Assembly (NCBI GenBank): GCA_017882145.1
Contig: JADGQB010000007.1
Location: forward strand, 1 to 39,237
Length of the DNA: 39,237 nucleotides
Reading direction: 5' to 3'
Source of the DNA: Anaerolineales bacterium
GTDB lineage: Bacteria; Chloroflexota; Anaerolineae; Anaerolineales; Villigracilaceae
Shown in pieces: positions 30,649 to 38,648 of this stretch (positions are counted from its first letter, which is position 1; every line of letters begins with the position of its first letter). A program made the position numbers and the translations under genes. Below the pieces are notes generated by a model that worked only from the letters and a program-made list of their open reading frames with translations, ran no database searches and was not told the DNA's origin.

Positions 30649-31392
30649 ATGAAAAATCAGGAAGATATGTCCCTCAATGGAAAAACAATCCTCATTACCG
30701 GAGCAGCCCTCCGGATCGGCCGTTCGCTGGCTCTGGCAGTTGCCCAGGCTGGCGGTGATGTTGTAATACACTACGGAAAATCACAAAAAGAAGCGGAAAG
30801 CCTCAAGTTGGAGATCCAGGCAGCCGGCCGGAAGGCATTTATCCTGCAGGCGGACCTGACAGACCCTGCCCAGGTGGTGGATTTGATTCCAAGAGCCTGG
30901 AAGTATGCTCCCATATTTGCCCTTGTGAACAATGCCTCGGTTTTCGAACCGATCGGCTGGGAGGATACCAGCCTGGAGCAATGGAACCTGGCCATGATGG
31001 TCAACCTGACGGCGCCATTCCTGCTCAGCCAGGCCTTCGCCCGCTCTGTGGAACCCGGAGGGGACGGACGCATCGTCAATTTGATCGATTGGCGCGGCCT
31101 TCGCCCCGGGCCTGATCACCTGCCGTATACGATCAGTAATTCCGCCCTGGCCGCCCTGACACACTCTCTTGCCATCGCCCTGGCACCCCGCATAATCGTG
31201 AATGGGCTGGCATTGGGAGCCATTCTGGCCCCAAGCAACGGGGCGCCCACTAAAGTAAACCTCGATCTGATTCCTGCACACAGATGGGCCAACCTGGAAG
31301 AGGTGGGGCAGGCTCTGATCTTTTTGCTGGACGGTCCGGCGTATATTACTGGAGAGATCATTCATGTTGATGGGGGTAGACACCTGGTATAG
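30649..31392 (+). CDS. SDR-family oxidoreductase, FolM/pteridine-reductase-like
   Basis: ILITGAALRIGRSLALAVAQAGGDVVIHYG, NNAS, IVNLIDWRGLRPGPDHLPYTISNSAL, HVDGGRHL. Confidence 0.82.
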   Translation: MKNQEDMSLNGKTILITGAALRIGRSLALAVAQAGGDVVIHYGKSQKEAESLKLEIQAAGRKAFILQADLTDPAQVVDLIPRAWKYAPIFALVNNASVFEPIGWEDTSLEQWNLAMMVNLTAPFLLSQAFARSVEPGGDGRIVNLIDWRGLRPGPDHLPYTISNSALAALTHSLAIALAPRIIVNGLALGAILAPSNGAPTKVNLDLIPAHRWANLEEVGQALIFLLDGPAYITGEIIHVDGGRHLV

Positions 31393-31402
31393 GACTCGAT
31401 AT

Positions 31403-31475
31403 ACCTCCCCCAAGTGGCGGAGATAAACACTCCCCTGCGGATGGATGCGGACGGGGAGTGTTCGTTGTAATATGA
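31403..31475 (+). repeat. Intergenic double-hairpin repeat, copy D
   Basis: aCCTCCCCCAAGTGGCGGAGAtAAACACTCCCCtgcggatggatgcggacGGGGAGTGTTcgttgTAATATGA. Confidence 0.85.
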
Positions 31476-31479
31476 AACT

Positions 31480-31851
31480 ATGACACGCGTATATTTAGCC
31501 GATGCCCAACACGAAGAGCGCTCTGCACTTCACCTGTTGTTGCTGGACCTCAACATGGTCGTGGTCGGTGAAGCCGCCGATTGGACCACTACTTTGGCCC
31601 AGGCCCCAGCTACCTTACTGGATATGCTGTTGGTGGATTGGGACTTGCTGCCGGTTAGTCAGGGAGTGCAATCCCTGGCAGAGTTGCGCCAGGCCTGTCC
31701 AAATGCGATCGTGGTTGTCCTCATCAGTCATATGGATGCCCGCCATCAGGCCGCCCTCTCCGCCGGCGCGGATGCATTTATCAGCAAAGGAGAGACTCCT
31801 GAACGCGTCGCCGAACGCCTGCGAGCCGCGGCAGAAAGCATCCGCATTTAG
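31480..31851 (+). CDS. Stand-alone response-regulator receiver domain protein
   Basis: VYLADAQHEERSALHLLL...LLVDWDLLP...VVVLISHMDARHQAALSAGADAFISKG: REC fold residues. Confidence 0.82.
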   Translation: MTRVYLADAQHEERSALHLLLLDLNMVVVGEAADWTTTLAQAPATLLDMLLVDWDLLPVSQGVQSLAELRQACPNAIVVVLISHMDARHQAALSAGADAFISKGETPERVAERLRAAAESIRI

Positions 31852-31966
31852 GTTTTGCCGGGCGAGTCTCAAAACGGGTAAGTGGTTTGAAAAACCGGCG
31901 CAATAAGCTGCCCCGAGCGCCGGCGCAAACTGGGACAGCTTTTTCAAATGATCGGAGGATCAAACG

Positions 31967-32182
31967 ATGAACAAAGATATATTAACAGGCAAATGGAAAC
32001 AAATCCGAGGCCAGGCCAAAGGCTGGTGGGGCAAACTCACCGACGATGACCTGGACCGGGCCAATGGCAAGCTCGACGTCCTGACCGGCCTTCTTCAGGA
32101 AAAGTATGGCTATACCCGCCAGCGCGCTGCCGATGAGATCGATAAGCGAATGAAGGAGTTTGAGGCCGGCTTGAAAAAGTAA
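31967..32182 (+). CDS. CsbD family stress protein
   Basis: MNKDILTGKWKQIRGQAKGWWGKLTDDDLDRANGKLDVLTGLLQEKYGYTRQRAADEIDKRM. Confidence 0.92.
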   Translation: MNKDILTGKWKQIRGQAKGWWGKLTDDDLDRANGKLDVLTGLLQEKYGYTRQRAADEIDKRMKEFEAGLKK

Positions 32183-32308
32183 ACGCCACCCGTTCTCGCC
32201 AAACGATCGGAGATGCGCCATAACCCCTCCCTCCGGGAAGGTGAATGATTGATTACAAACATACACGGTATTCCGTGCAATCTGGACCTACTCATTGGAG
32301 ATACGAAA

Positions 32309-32575
32309 ATGAATATCATCATCTACTTAATTGTTGCCGCAGTGATCGGTTGGATCGCGACCGAGCTCATGCATGACCGTTCAAACCTGCTCATTAATAT
32401 CGTTGTGGCCGTCCTGGGTGCATTCCTGGCCGGTTACTTCCTCAGCCCCATCTTCCACGTTGGGACGATCAACCAGGCCATCACCATTCCGACCATGCTG
32501 TTGACCCTTGCGGGTGCCGTCATCCTGCTGTTTGTTGTCAATCTCTTCCGCAGAAGCAGCCGGCACTCACGCTAG
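32309..32575 (+). CDS. GlsB/YeaQ/YmgE-family membrane protein
   Basis: IYLIVAAVIGWIATELM...INIVVAVLGAFLAGYFL; three TM segments. Confidence 0.8.
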   Translation: MNIIIYLIVAAVIGWIATELMHDRSNLLINIVVAVLGAFLAGYFLSPIFHVGTINQAITIPTMLLTLAGAVILLFVVNLFRRSSRHSR

Positions 32576-32597
32576 TTCTTTAAGTATCCTGGAAATG

Positions 32598-32653
32598 CAG
32601 GCCGGTTGCATCATTGCAACCCTCGTAAAGGATTGTACGGAAAGACCGGCCTG
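32598..32653 (+). promoter_or_regulatory. Nested inverted repeat in the leader of the YggT-like gene
   Basis: Outer arms CAGGCCGGT/ACCGGCCTG (9 bp perfect) enclosing TTGCA-tcat-TGCAA. Confidence 0.45.
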
Positions 32654-32681
32654 TATGCTTTCATTGGTAAAGGAGTTCAAA

Positions 32682-33080
32682 ATGGCAATCAATACGGTAT
32701 CAGAAGTTCAAACGACCCAAAAAGAACCCGAACGTGAACGACGAATTTTCACCTTCAAAGCCACCCAGGTGGTCTGGCTGTTACTCAGCATATTCGAAGC
32801 ATTGCTGGCGCTGCGCTTCGTCTTGAAACTGATCGGGGCCAACCCGGCCAGCCCGTTTGCGGTTGCTCTTTATGGTTTCACCGGCCTGTTCCTGTTCCCC
32901 TTTACAAGCTTGATCGGGGCACCTGCATTGGGCGGCATGGTATTGGAAGTCTCAACCTTGATCGCCATGCTGGTCTATGGCTTGATTGCATGGGCGGTTG
33001 AAAGAATAATCTTTGTGATCTTCTATCGCCCGCGCGGACCCGTCACGGAAACCACCACCACCGATCAGCACTCTCAATAA
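32682..33080 (+). CDS. YggT-like membrane protein
   Basis: FKATQVVWLLLSIFEALLALRFVLKLIGANPASPFAVALYGFTGLFLFPF; ATG 32682 with AGGAG. Confidence 0.7.
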   Translation: MAINTVSEVQTTQKEPERERRIFTFKATQVVWLLLSIFEALLALRFVLKLIGANPASPFAVALYGFTGLFLFPFTSLIGAPALGGMVLEVSTLIAMLVYGLIAWAVERIIFVIFYRPRGPVTETTTTDQHSQ

Positions 33081-33095
33081 AATAAAGGGAAAAGT

Positions 33096-33287
33096 ATGGA
33101 CAATCCGTCTGATAATTACAAATCGAATCCGGGTACCCAATCGGGCCCCTTACAGACCTTATTAGGGACTATCGAAAGCCTCATCAGACCGGTGATCGGA
33201 TTATTTACATTGACAGATGATGAGCAAGCCAAGGCTGGCATCTATCTGGGCGGCGAAGGCCGTGATTTTGATCAAGGAGATGATTAA
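33096..33287 (+). CDS. Small acidic hypothetical protein (63 aa)
   Basis: ATG 33096, AAAGGGAAAA upstream, stop directly abuts next ATG. Confidence 0.6.
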   Translation: MDNPSDNYKSNPGTQSGPLQTLLGTIESLIRPVIGLFTLTDDEQAKAGIYLGGEGRDFDQGDD

Positions 33288-33641
33288 ATGGAAAACAATA
33301 CCGAAGAGAACGTCTACAACAAGTTTGGACCTTTGGCCGTATTAATTGGCGCATTGGTCGGCGGCCTGGCCGGCGCGACCGCCATGTGGCTGTTTGCTCC
33401 CCAATCCGGAAGACGGACACGCGCCCAAATTCAAAACAAAACCATCCAGTTGCGTGACCAAACGACCAAGAATATCAAGAAAGCAGTTGCGCAGGTTCGT
33501 ACTGAAACCGACAAGCTCACAGCTGGAGTATCGGAGAAGGCCGGAGAACTGAAACAGCTTGGCCAGGATAAGCTCGTTCAACAGATGGACCGTGTGACCG
33601 CAGCTCTGGACGCCGGCAAAACGGTAGTTGAGACTGCTTGA
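33288..33641 (+). CDS. YtxH-domain-like protein
   Basis: GPLAVLIGALVGGLAGATAMWLFAPQSGRRTRAQIQNKTIQLRDQT then coiled-coil-like helix. Confidence 0.78.
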   Translation: MENNTEENVYNKFGPLAVLIGALVGGLAGATAMWLFAPQSGRRTRAQIQNKTIQLRDQTTKNIKKAVAQVRTETDKLTAGVSEKAGELKQLGQDKLVQQMDRVTAALDAGKTVVETA

Positions 33642-33729
33642 GATCAGATAATCCATATCCGGCCTGGCGGTTGACAAGGAACGCTGACCTGAAAACCGCC
33701 ATTCATTTAGGTTTGAGAGGAGCACCACT

Positions 33730-33885
33730 ATGAGATTCACCAAAAATATAGGCTTCCTGTTGTTAGCAATCTTCCTCATCCTGTACGGGCTGATTGCATT
33801 GTTCAGCTTGAGCTTCGCGGGCCTGGGCGTGATCATGGGGCTGCTCGCCATAGCGGCTGGAATCTTCATCCTGCTGGGCCGCTAA
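33730..33885 (+). CDS. Small membrane protein (51 aa), absent from supplied ORF track
   Basis: MRFTKNIGFLLLAIFLILYGLIALFSLSFAGLGVIMGLLAIAAGIFILLGR; AGAGGAGCACCACT before ATG. Confidence 0.75.
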   Translation: MRFTKNIGFLLLAIFLILYGLIALFSLSFAGLGVIMGLLAIAAGIFILLGR

Positions 33886-33943
33886 TCGACCTCCACCCGG
33901 CATTGAGCCGGGACCTACTAGTGACCGATAAAGGAGAAACCTT

Positions 33944-34102
33944 ATGATTTGGACCATCATTGTAATTCTATTAATATTATGGCTGCTCGGCTTTTTCGGC
34001 CGGAGGATCAGCCCAAGCTTCCCGCAGACCGGCGGGTGGATCCATATTCTGATCGTTATTGTGGTCATCCTGGTGATCTTGAACCTCCTGCATGTCATTT
34101 AG
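33944..34102 (+). CDS. Small membrane protein (52 aa), lmo0937/DUF5670-like, absent from supplied ORF track
   Basis: MIWTIIVILLILWLLGFFGRRISPSFPQTGGWIHILIVIVVILVILNLLHVI; AAGGAG before ATG. Confidence 0.82.
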   Translation: MIWTIIVILLILWLLGFFGRRISPSFPQTGGWIHILIVIVVILVILNLLHVI

Positions 34103-34176
34103 TTCCGTGCTTCGACGATCAAACCGGATCTGTCGAAGCGGATGACCTCTTCATTTTGCCAGTCCGCAAAGCAATC

Positions 34177-34206
34177 TGGCCACCCAGTCTAACGGCTGGG
34201 TGGCCA
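34177..34206 (+). terminator. Strong hairpin, possible terminator (no clean T-tract)
   Basis: TGGCCACCCAG-tctaacgg-CTGGGTGGCCA, 11-bp perfect stem. Confidence 0.5.
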
Positions 34207-34276
34207 AGATTGTTGGACGGTATTGATTCCCGGCCTGCCGGGAGATTATTCCTATTCAAAAGAGGAGAACTAGAAT

Positions 34277-34714
34277 ATGAAGAAATGTGAAGAAGTAATG
34301 ACAAAAAAAACCGTTTGCTGCCTGCCAAATGACATGGTGGCAAAAGCGGCACAATTGATGAAACGCGAGAACATCGGTGCGATACTTGTAATTGAAGATC
34401 AACAGACTCAAAAGTTGGTCGGTATCGTAACCGATCGTGATCTGGCTTTGAAGATTGTGGCTGAAGAGCGCGATGCCAAATCCACGAAAGTGGAGTCGAT
34501 AATGTCGCGCAAGGTGGTGACTTGCCGCGCTGAAGATGATTTGCAGAAAGCGCTGGACGCGATGTCCGAGCATCAATTGCGCCGCATTCCAGTTGTGGAC
34601 AACGGCAACAAGATTTTGGGGATTATTGCCCAGGCGGATGTGGCAACTCGCGTTAACCAACCGGAAAAAACTGCCGAAGTAGTAAAGCAAATTTCGCAAG
34701 CTAACGAGAAGTAA
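34277..34714 (+). CDS. CBS-domain-pair protein
   Basis: CEEVMTKKTVCCLPNDMVAKAAQLM..GAILVIED..LVGIVTDRDLALKIV; VESIMSRKVVTCRAEDDLQKALDAMSEHQLRRIPVVDN. Confidence 0.92.
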   Translation: MKKCEEVMTKKTVCCLPNDMVAKAAQLMKRENIGAILVIEDQQTQKLVGIVTDRDLALKIVAEERDAKSTKVESIMSRKVVTCRAEDDLQKALDAMSEHQLRRIPVVDNGNKILGIIAQADVATRVNQPEKTAEVVKQISQANEK

Positions 34715-34763
34715 TAAGCTTGTTATCGTCAAGAAAACGATTGATAAGCAAAAGAGATAAGAA

Positions 34764-35072
34764 ATGACTGACAAAAGAATGAGCAAGTCCCAGTTCGTGG
34801 CAGCCCTTTCCGAGAAAAGTGGCCTCACTAAGTTGCAAGCCACCTCCGCGCTCGATACGATCAACGCGATCGTGGCCGAGCAACTCGGTAAGCGCGGACC
34901 CGGCGAAGTTATCCTCCCAGGCCTGCTTAAACTCAATGTCGTAGACAAGCCGGCTACGCCTAAGCACGAAGGCATTAACCCATTCACCAAGCAGCCGATG
35001 ACCTACAAGGCAAAAGCGGCCAGCAAAGTGATCAAGGTAAGGCCTCTCAAAGCGCTGAAAGACTCCGTATAA
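34764..35072 (+). CDS. HU-family DNA-binding protein
   Basis: MSKSQFVAALSEKSGLTKLQATSALDTI...PGLLKLNVVDKPATPKHEGINPFTKQPMTYKAKAASKVIKVRPL. Confidence 0.87.
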   Translation: MTDKRMSKSQFVAALSEKSGLTKLQATSALDTINAIVAEQLGKRGPGEVILPGLLKLNVVDKPATPKHEGINPFTKQPMTYKAKAASKVIKVRPLKALKDSV

Positions 35073-35078
35073 GTATCT

Positions 35079-35124
35079 GCCAACTGCCTGCCTTCTTGCA
35101 AGTGCGGTTGGCGACTTCTTTTCT
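35079..35124 (+). terminator. Rho-independent-like terminator after HU gene
   Basis: GCCAACTGC ... GCGGTTGGC stem followed by gacTTCTTTTCTT. Confidence 0.6.
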
Positions 35125-35224
35125 TGCCGGACAGTCAGATAAACTGCGACCCGGTTTTCTAGTCGGGTGGCCAGGGGTGTTTTTCTACTTCCGGGCCATT
35201 TACATGTAATTTGTAGGAGTTGCG

Positions 35225-35297
35225 GCCTCCCCCAAGTGGTGGAGACAAACACTCCCCGGCGGATGGATGTGGCCGGGGAGAGTTTATTGTATGATAA
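35225..35297 (+). repeat. Intergenic double-hairpin repeat, copy E
   Basis: gCCTCCCCCAAGTGGTGGAGAcAAACACTCCCCGGCggatggatgtGGCCGGGGAGAGTTTattgTATGATAA. Confidence 0.85.
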
Positions 35298-35334
35298 GTT
35301 TATGCTTTACATATGGAAGGCTAGAGTTGTCTCG

Positions 35335-36273
35335 ATGCATCGACATCTGTCTATTGCCGTTATTTCGGCATTGATACTGCTGTTGGTGACCCTGGTGGCC
35401 TGTGGAACGATCCCGCCAGCTTCACCCGCGCCGGTTGTGGTGATACTCCTGGGTACACCTGTCGGAGCGAATGACCAGGTAACCCTGGCAGCTCTACTGA
35501 CCCAGGAGCAGAATAACACCGATTTCCAGGCTGCAGCAACCGCCGAAATAATGCGCGCCAATGCCCAGGCAACCTTGAATTCCGCCAATGCAACCTTGAA
35601 CGCGGTTCAGACCCAGAACCAAAACAATGCCAATCTTGTTGCAGCCCAGATTGCGGCTACAGCCCAAATCGTACGCGCCAATGCACAGGCAACCCTGGTT
35701 GCAGCCGGTTCAACGCAGAGTGCCGCCCTAACCCAGGACGCGATGCGGCAGACTCAGACACAATACGAATTGCAGGTTACGCAGGCAGCCGGGACACAGA
35801 GTGCGGATGCCATCCTGGTCCAGCAATATAAAAACGATCTTGCCTCAGGCACCCAAACGGCCGTTGCCAATAATATCGCCACGCAAACCCAGGTGGCCGT
35901 GGTGACAGCCCAATTTTATGCCGACCAATCGCGCCAGGTCTCTGCGCAAAGGCAGGTTCCACTCACGTTCCTGTTGGTGTGGTGCCTGCCGGCATTTCTT
36001 GTGCTGGCAGCGGTTGTGGTCATCTGGGGAATCTGGCGCGGGATCAGGATTCAGCAGGCCAACCAGCGGATTCTCGACAACCCCATTGAAAAGTTACCAC
36101 CCCCTGAACGACCTCAACAAGATGATTCCTCGGTGTATTCTGATAGTGACATTATCGATAGTCACTTTAAACTCACAAAGCCGGTCGACCAGTCACGCCG
36201 GTGGATCGATGAAGTCAAGCGCAAGCTGCTGAGCAGCGATAAGAAAGATGAAGATGATCATACCGACGATTGA
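35335..36273 (+). CDS. Putative lipoprotein with Ala/Gln/Thr/Asn-rich helical region and C-terminal TM segment
   Basis: MHRHLSIAVISALILLLVTLVACG (lipobox-like LVAC); AQATL repeats; TM VPLTFLLVWCLPAFLVLAAVVVIWGIW; alternative start ATG 35302. Confidence 0.7.
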   Translation: MHRHLSIAVISALILLLVTLVACGTIPPASPAPVVVILLGTPVGANDQVTLAALLTQEQNNTDFQAAATAEIMRANAQATLNSANATLNAVQTQNQNNANLVAAQIAATAQIVRANAQATLVAAGSTQSAALTQDAMRQTQTQYELQVTQAAGTQSADAILVQQYKNDLASGTQTAVANNIATQTQVAVVTAQFYADQSRQVSAQRQVPLTFLLVWCLPAFLVLAAVVVIWGIWRGIRIQQANQRILDNPIEKLPPPERPQQDDSSVYSDSDIIDSHFKLTKPVDQSRRWIDEVKRKLLSSDKKDEDDHTDD

Positions 36274-36907
36274 TCCACGTCATTTCGATCCTAAGGTTCG
36301 GCGGATCCGGATGCACGTATCGGCAGTCTTGAGAAAACGGGGATTGCTGCCCCGCTTTAAACGCTGGCGGTTGACTCAAGATCCAGGCACTGGAATGATG
36401 GTACTGTTTGGCATCCTCAATAACAAATATATTGCCACGCATACCTCGATCCCTTTCAGTGATTACTTCGATCCGCGCTTGTTGCATGATCTCGCCAATG
36501 ATCTGCAGATGGAAATAGTGTCTTGCAACAGCGATGGTCTCCGTTACGCCTTCATCCTGGAGCGGGGCTCACTGGTCAAATTACCCACACACATCGATTA
36601 TCCCTTCCTGGAGGGTGACAGGCTTTTTGTCCGTGTCGTCTATGCGGATCAGCCGGTAGCGGAATTGATGACCCCTCAAGTCAAGTCTGTTCCACCCTTT
36701 ACTGTCGATAGTGTTGAAGATCGAACCCTGGTCAACCGGGATGTAATTGCTTTCTTGAAAGTTTTGGATGATATTAAACTAAAGGAGGAGGCTGCCTCAA
36801 AACTTGCGGCTCAAGGTCTGCCCGATGTTGTTGCGATAGATCAGGCAGAATTCAATAAACGGGTAGCCGAGCACAAGCTCACTTGGCAGAAGAGCCACCC
36901 ATCCTAG
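36248..36907 (+). CDS. Hypothetical protein (219 aa), no family recognised
   Basis: Long ORF overlapping the lipoprotein 3' end; same strand; terminator follows. Confidence 0.75.
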   Translation: MKMIIPTIDPRHFDPKVRRIRMHVSAVLRKRGLLPRFKRWRLTQDPGTGMMVLFGILNNKYIATHTSIPFSDYFDPRLLHDLANDLQMEIVSCNSDGLRYAFILERGSLVKLPTHIDYPFLEGDRLFVRVVYADQPVAELMTPQVKSVPPFTVDSVEDRTLVNRDVIAFLKVLDDIKLKEEAASKLAAQGLPDVVAIDQAEFNKRVAEHKLTWQKSHPS

Positions 36908-36916
36908 AGGATAGCG

Positions 36917-36948
36917 ACGATTGTTTGGATTTACCCAATCGTTTTTCT
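36917..36948 (+). terminator. Rho-independent terminator
   Basis: ACGATTG-tttggatttacc-CAATCGT followed by TTTTC. Confidence 0.7.
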
Positions 36949-36995
36949 ACCATGTAAAAAACACAGATCGTTTGCATGACCTCAGTCAAAACATA

Positions 36996-37021
36996 GCCTC
37001 CCTTCAATAAGTAAGGGAGGC
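36996..37021 (+). promoter_or_regulatory. 9-bp perfect hairpin in leader of GlsB-like gene
   Basis: GCCTCCCTT-caataagt-AAGGGAGGC. Confidence 0.45.
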
Positions 37022-37056
37022 TGCAAAAAATAGTACAAAAAGAAAAGGAGCTCAGA

Positions 37057-37317
37057 ATGGGAATACTTTCCTGGATTGTCGTTGGTTTGATCGCCGGCTG
37101 GTTGGCCGGGGTGGTCGTAAAAGGGGGCGGTTACGGGTGCGTTGGTGACATCGTTGTCGGCGTAATTGGCGGATTGTTGGGCGGCTGGATTGCTTCCCAT
37201 TTCTTCCATATGGGCGACCCGATCTCAGGCATCAACCTACCATCCATTTTGGTCGCATTTGTCGGCGCGGTGATCTTTGTAATCATATTACGCCTGCTAA
37301 GTGGTAGGAGGGCCTAG
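37057..37317 (+). CDS. GlsB/YeaQ/YmgE-family membrane protein
   Basis: MGILSWIVVGLIAGWLAGVVVKGGGYGCVGDIVVGVIGGLLGGWI; AAGGAG before ATG. Confidence 0.93.
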   Translation: MGILSWIVVGLIAGWLAGVVVKGGGYGCVGDIVVGVIGGLLGGWIASHFFHMGDPISGINLPSILVAFVGAVIFVIILRLLSGRRA

Positions 37318-37370
37318 CATATCGAAGTATTGGGATTTTCCGATTTAAAGTATAGAAAGTATAGAGACGC

Positions 37371-38648
37371 ATGGCATTCGAATCACCTTCGCAACTATAT
37401 AACTGGACATTCCGGCGGGTCGTGTGGGCCACCCTCGTTCTGGTTCTTGTTGCGCTTGGATTCTGGCTGCTTTACCGGTTTAACCAGGTTGTATTCATCC
37501 TGTTCATCGCCATCGTCCTGGGCACGGTCATCCGGCCGGTCGTAACCTGGCTTCACCGGCGCGGACTCCCTCGCATGCTCGGGCTCATTCTTGTTTACAT
37601 CCTGCTGCTCGCCCTGTTTATCGGTTTCGTACTTTTATTGGTTCCATTGATCCTCAAGCAAGGCACTACGATTACAGCCGCGGTCCCGGGTTACTATCAA
37701 AGCCTGCGCGCATGGATGGCTAATTACCCCAATCAGTTGATGGTGCGCCTGGGTGCGTTTCTCCCGGCGACATTACCAAGCCTGATGCCGGCACTCCAGC
37801 CAACCGGACCTCAGGTGCTGGCTAATGCAGAGCAGGCACTGGGTTATATATCCATGACGGCCAGGAGCATATTTACGACCATCGTTATTCTGGTTTTGGC
37901 CTTTTACTGGACTCTGGATGGACCGCGTACCATCCAGTCCTTGTTATTATTGGTTCCACAAGGCCAGCGCGAGAGCATTAGCAAACTTATATTGGCCATG
38001 GAAACCAAGGTGAGTTCCTTCATTGCCGGACAAGGTGTCCTGTGCCTGGTCATAGGCATCCTGGCGCTGGTTGCCTATCTTATCATCGGCTTGCCCAATG
38101 CCCTGGTGCTGGCGCTAGTGGCGGGCATTATGGAGGCCGTACCGATGATCGGGCCTTTGCTTGGCGCCACCGCCGCAGGGCTGGTTGCGTTGTCCATTGC
38201 GCCGATCAAGCTGGTTTGGGTTATTCTCGCGACAGTCATTATTCAGCAATTGGAGAACAACTTGCTGGTGCCACGCGTTATGCGTAAGGCAGTCGGGGTC
38301 AATCCTTTTGTCACCCTATTGGCGTTTTTTGCTTTTAGCTCCTTGTTCGGCATAGCCGGCGCACTTATGGCGATTCCCATGGCAGCCATTATCCAGCTCT
38401 TGCTGGATCGCTTCGTCTTTCATACAGCAGTGCTCGAATCGGAGGTTTCGTCCGGACGTGATTATGCCAGTCGGCTGCGTTATGAAGCCCAGGATCTGGC
38501 TCAGGACCTGCGTAAACAGGCGCGCCTCACGAAAGGCGGCTCAGATCTGAGGATCAAGCAGATTGACCAGGTTCTGGATGAAATCGAGACCATTACTACC
38601 GACCTGGATGCGCTACTGGCTCAGGTCCACACAACAGGCGCATTATGA
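37371..38648 (+). CDS. AI-2E family transporter / PerM-like permease
   Basis: FILFIAIVLGTVIRPVVTWLHRRGLPR, IVILVLAFYWTLDGPR, GIMEAVPMIGPLLGA, QQLENNLLVPRVMRKAVGVNPFVTLLA. Confidence 0.9.
   Translation: MAFESPSQLYNWTFRRVVWATLVLVLVALGFWLLYRFNQVVFILFIAIVLGTVIRPVVTWLHRRGLPRMLGLILVYILLLALFIGFVLLLVPLILKQGTTITAAVPGYYQSLRAWMANYPNQLMVRLGAFLPATLPSLMPALQPTGPQVLANAEQALGYISMTARSIFTTIVILVLAFYWTLDGPRTIQSLLLLVPQGQRESISKLILAMETKVSSFIAGQGVLCLVIGILALVAYLIIGLPNALVLALVAGIMEAVPMIGPLLGATAAGLVALSIAPIKLVWVILATVIIQQLENNLLVPRVMRKAVGVNPFVTLLAFFAFSSLFGIAGALMAIPMAAIIQLLLDRFVFHTAVLESEVSSGRDYASRLRYEAQDLAQDLRKQARLTKGGSDLRIKQIDQVLDEIETITTDLDALLAQVHTTGAL

Noticed and set aside
34256-34990. Minus-strand ORF (244 aa) over the CBS and HU genes
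   Set aside because: Spans two supported + genes; low-complexity Leu/Ser-rich translation, no motif.
35167-35301. Upstream extension of the lipoprotein ORF from the GTG at 35167
   Set aside because: It runs through repeat copy E; the signal peptide begins at 35335, so the extension is almost certainly non-coding.
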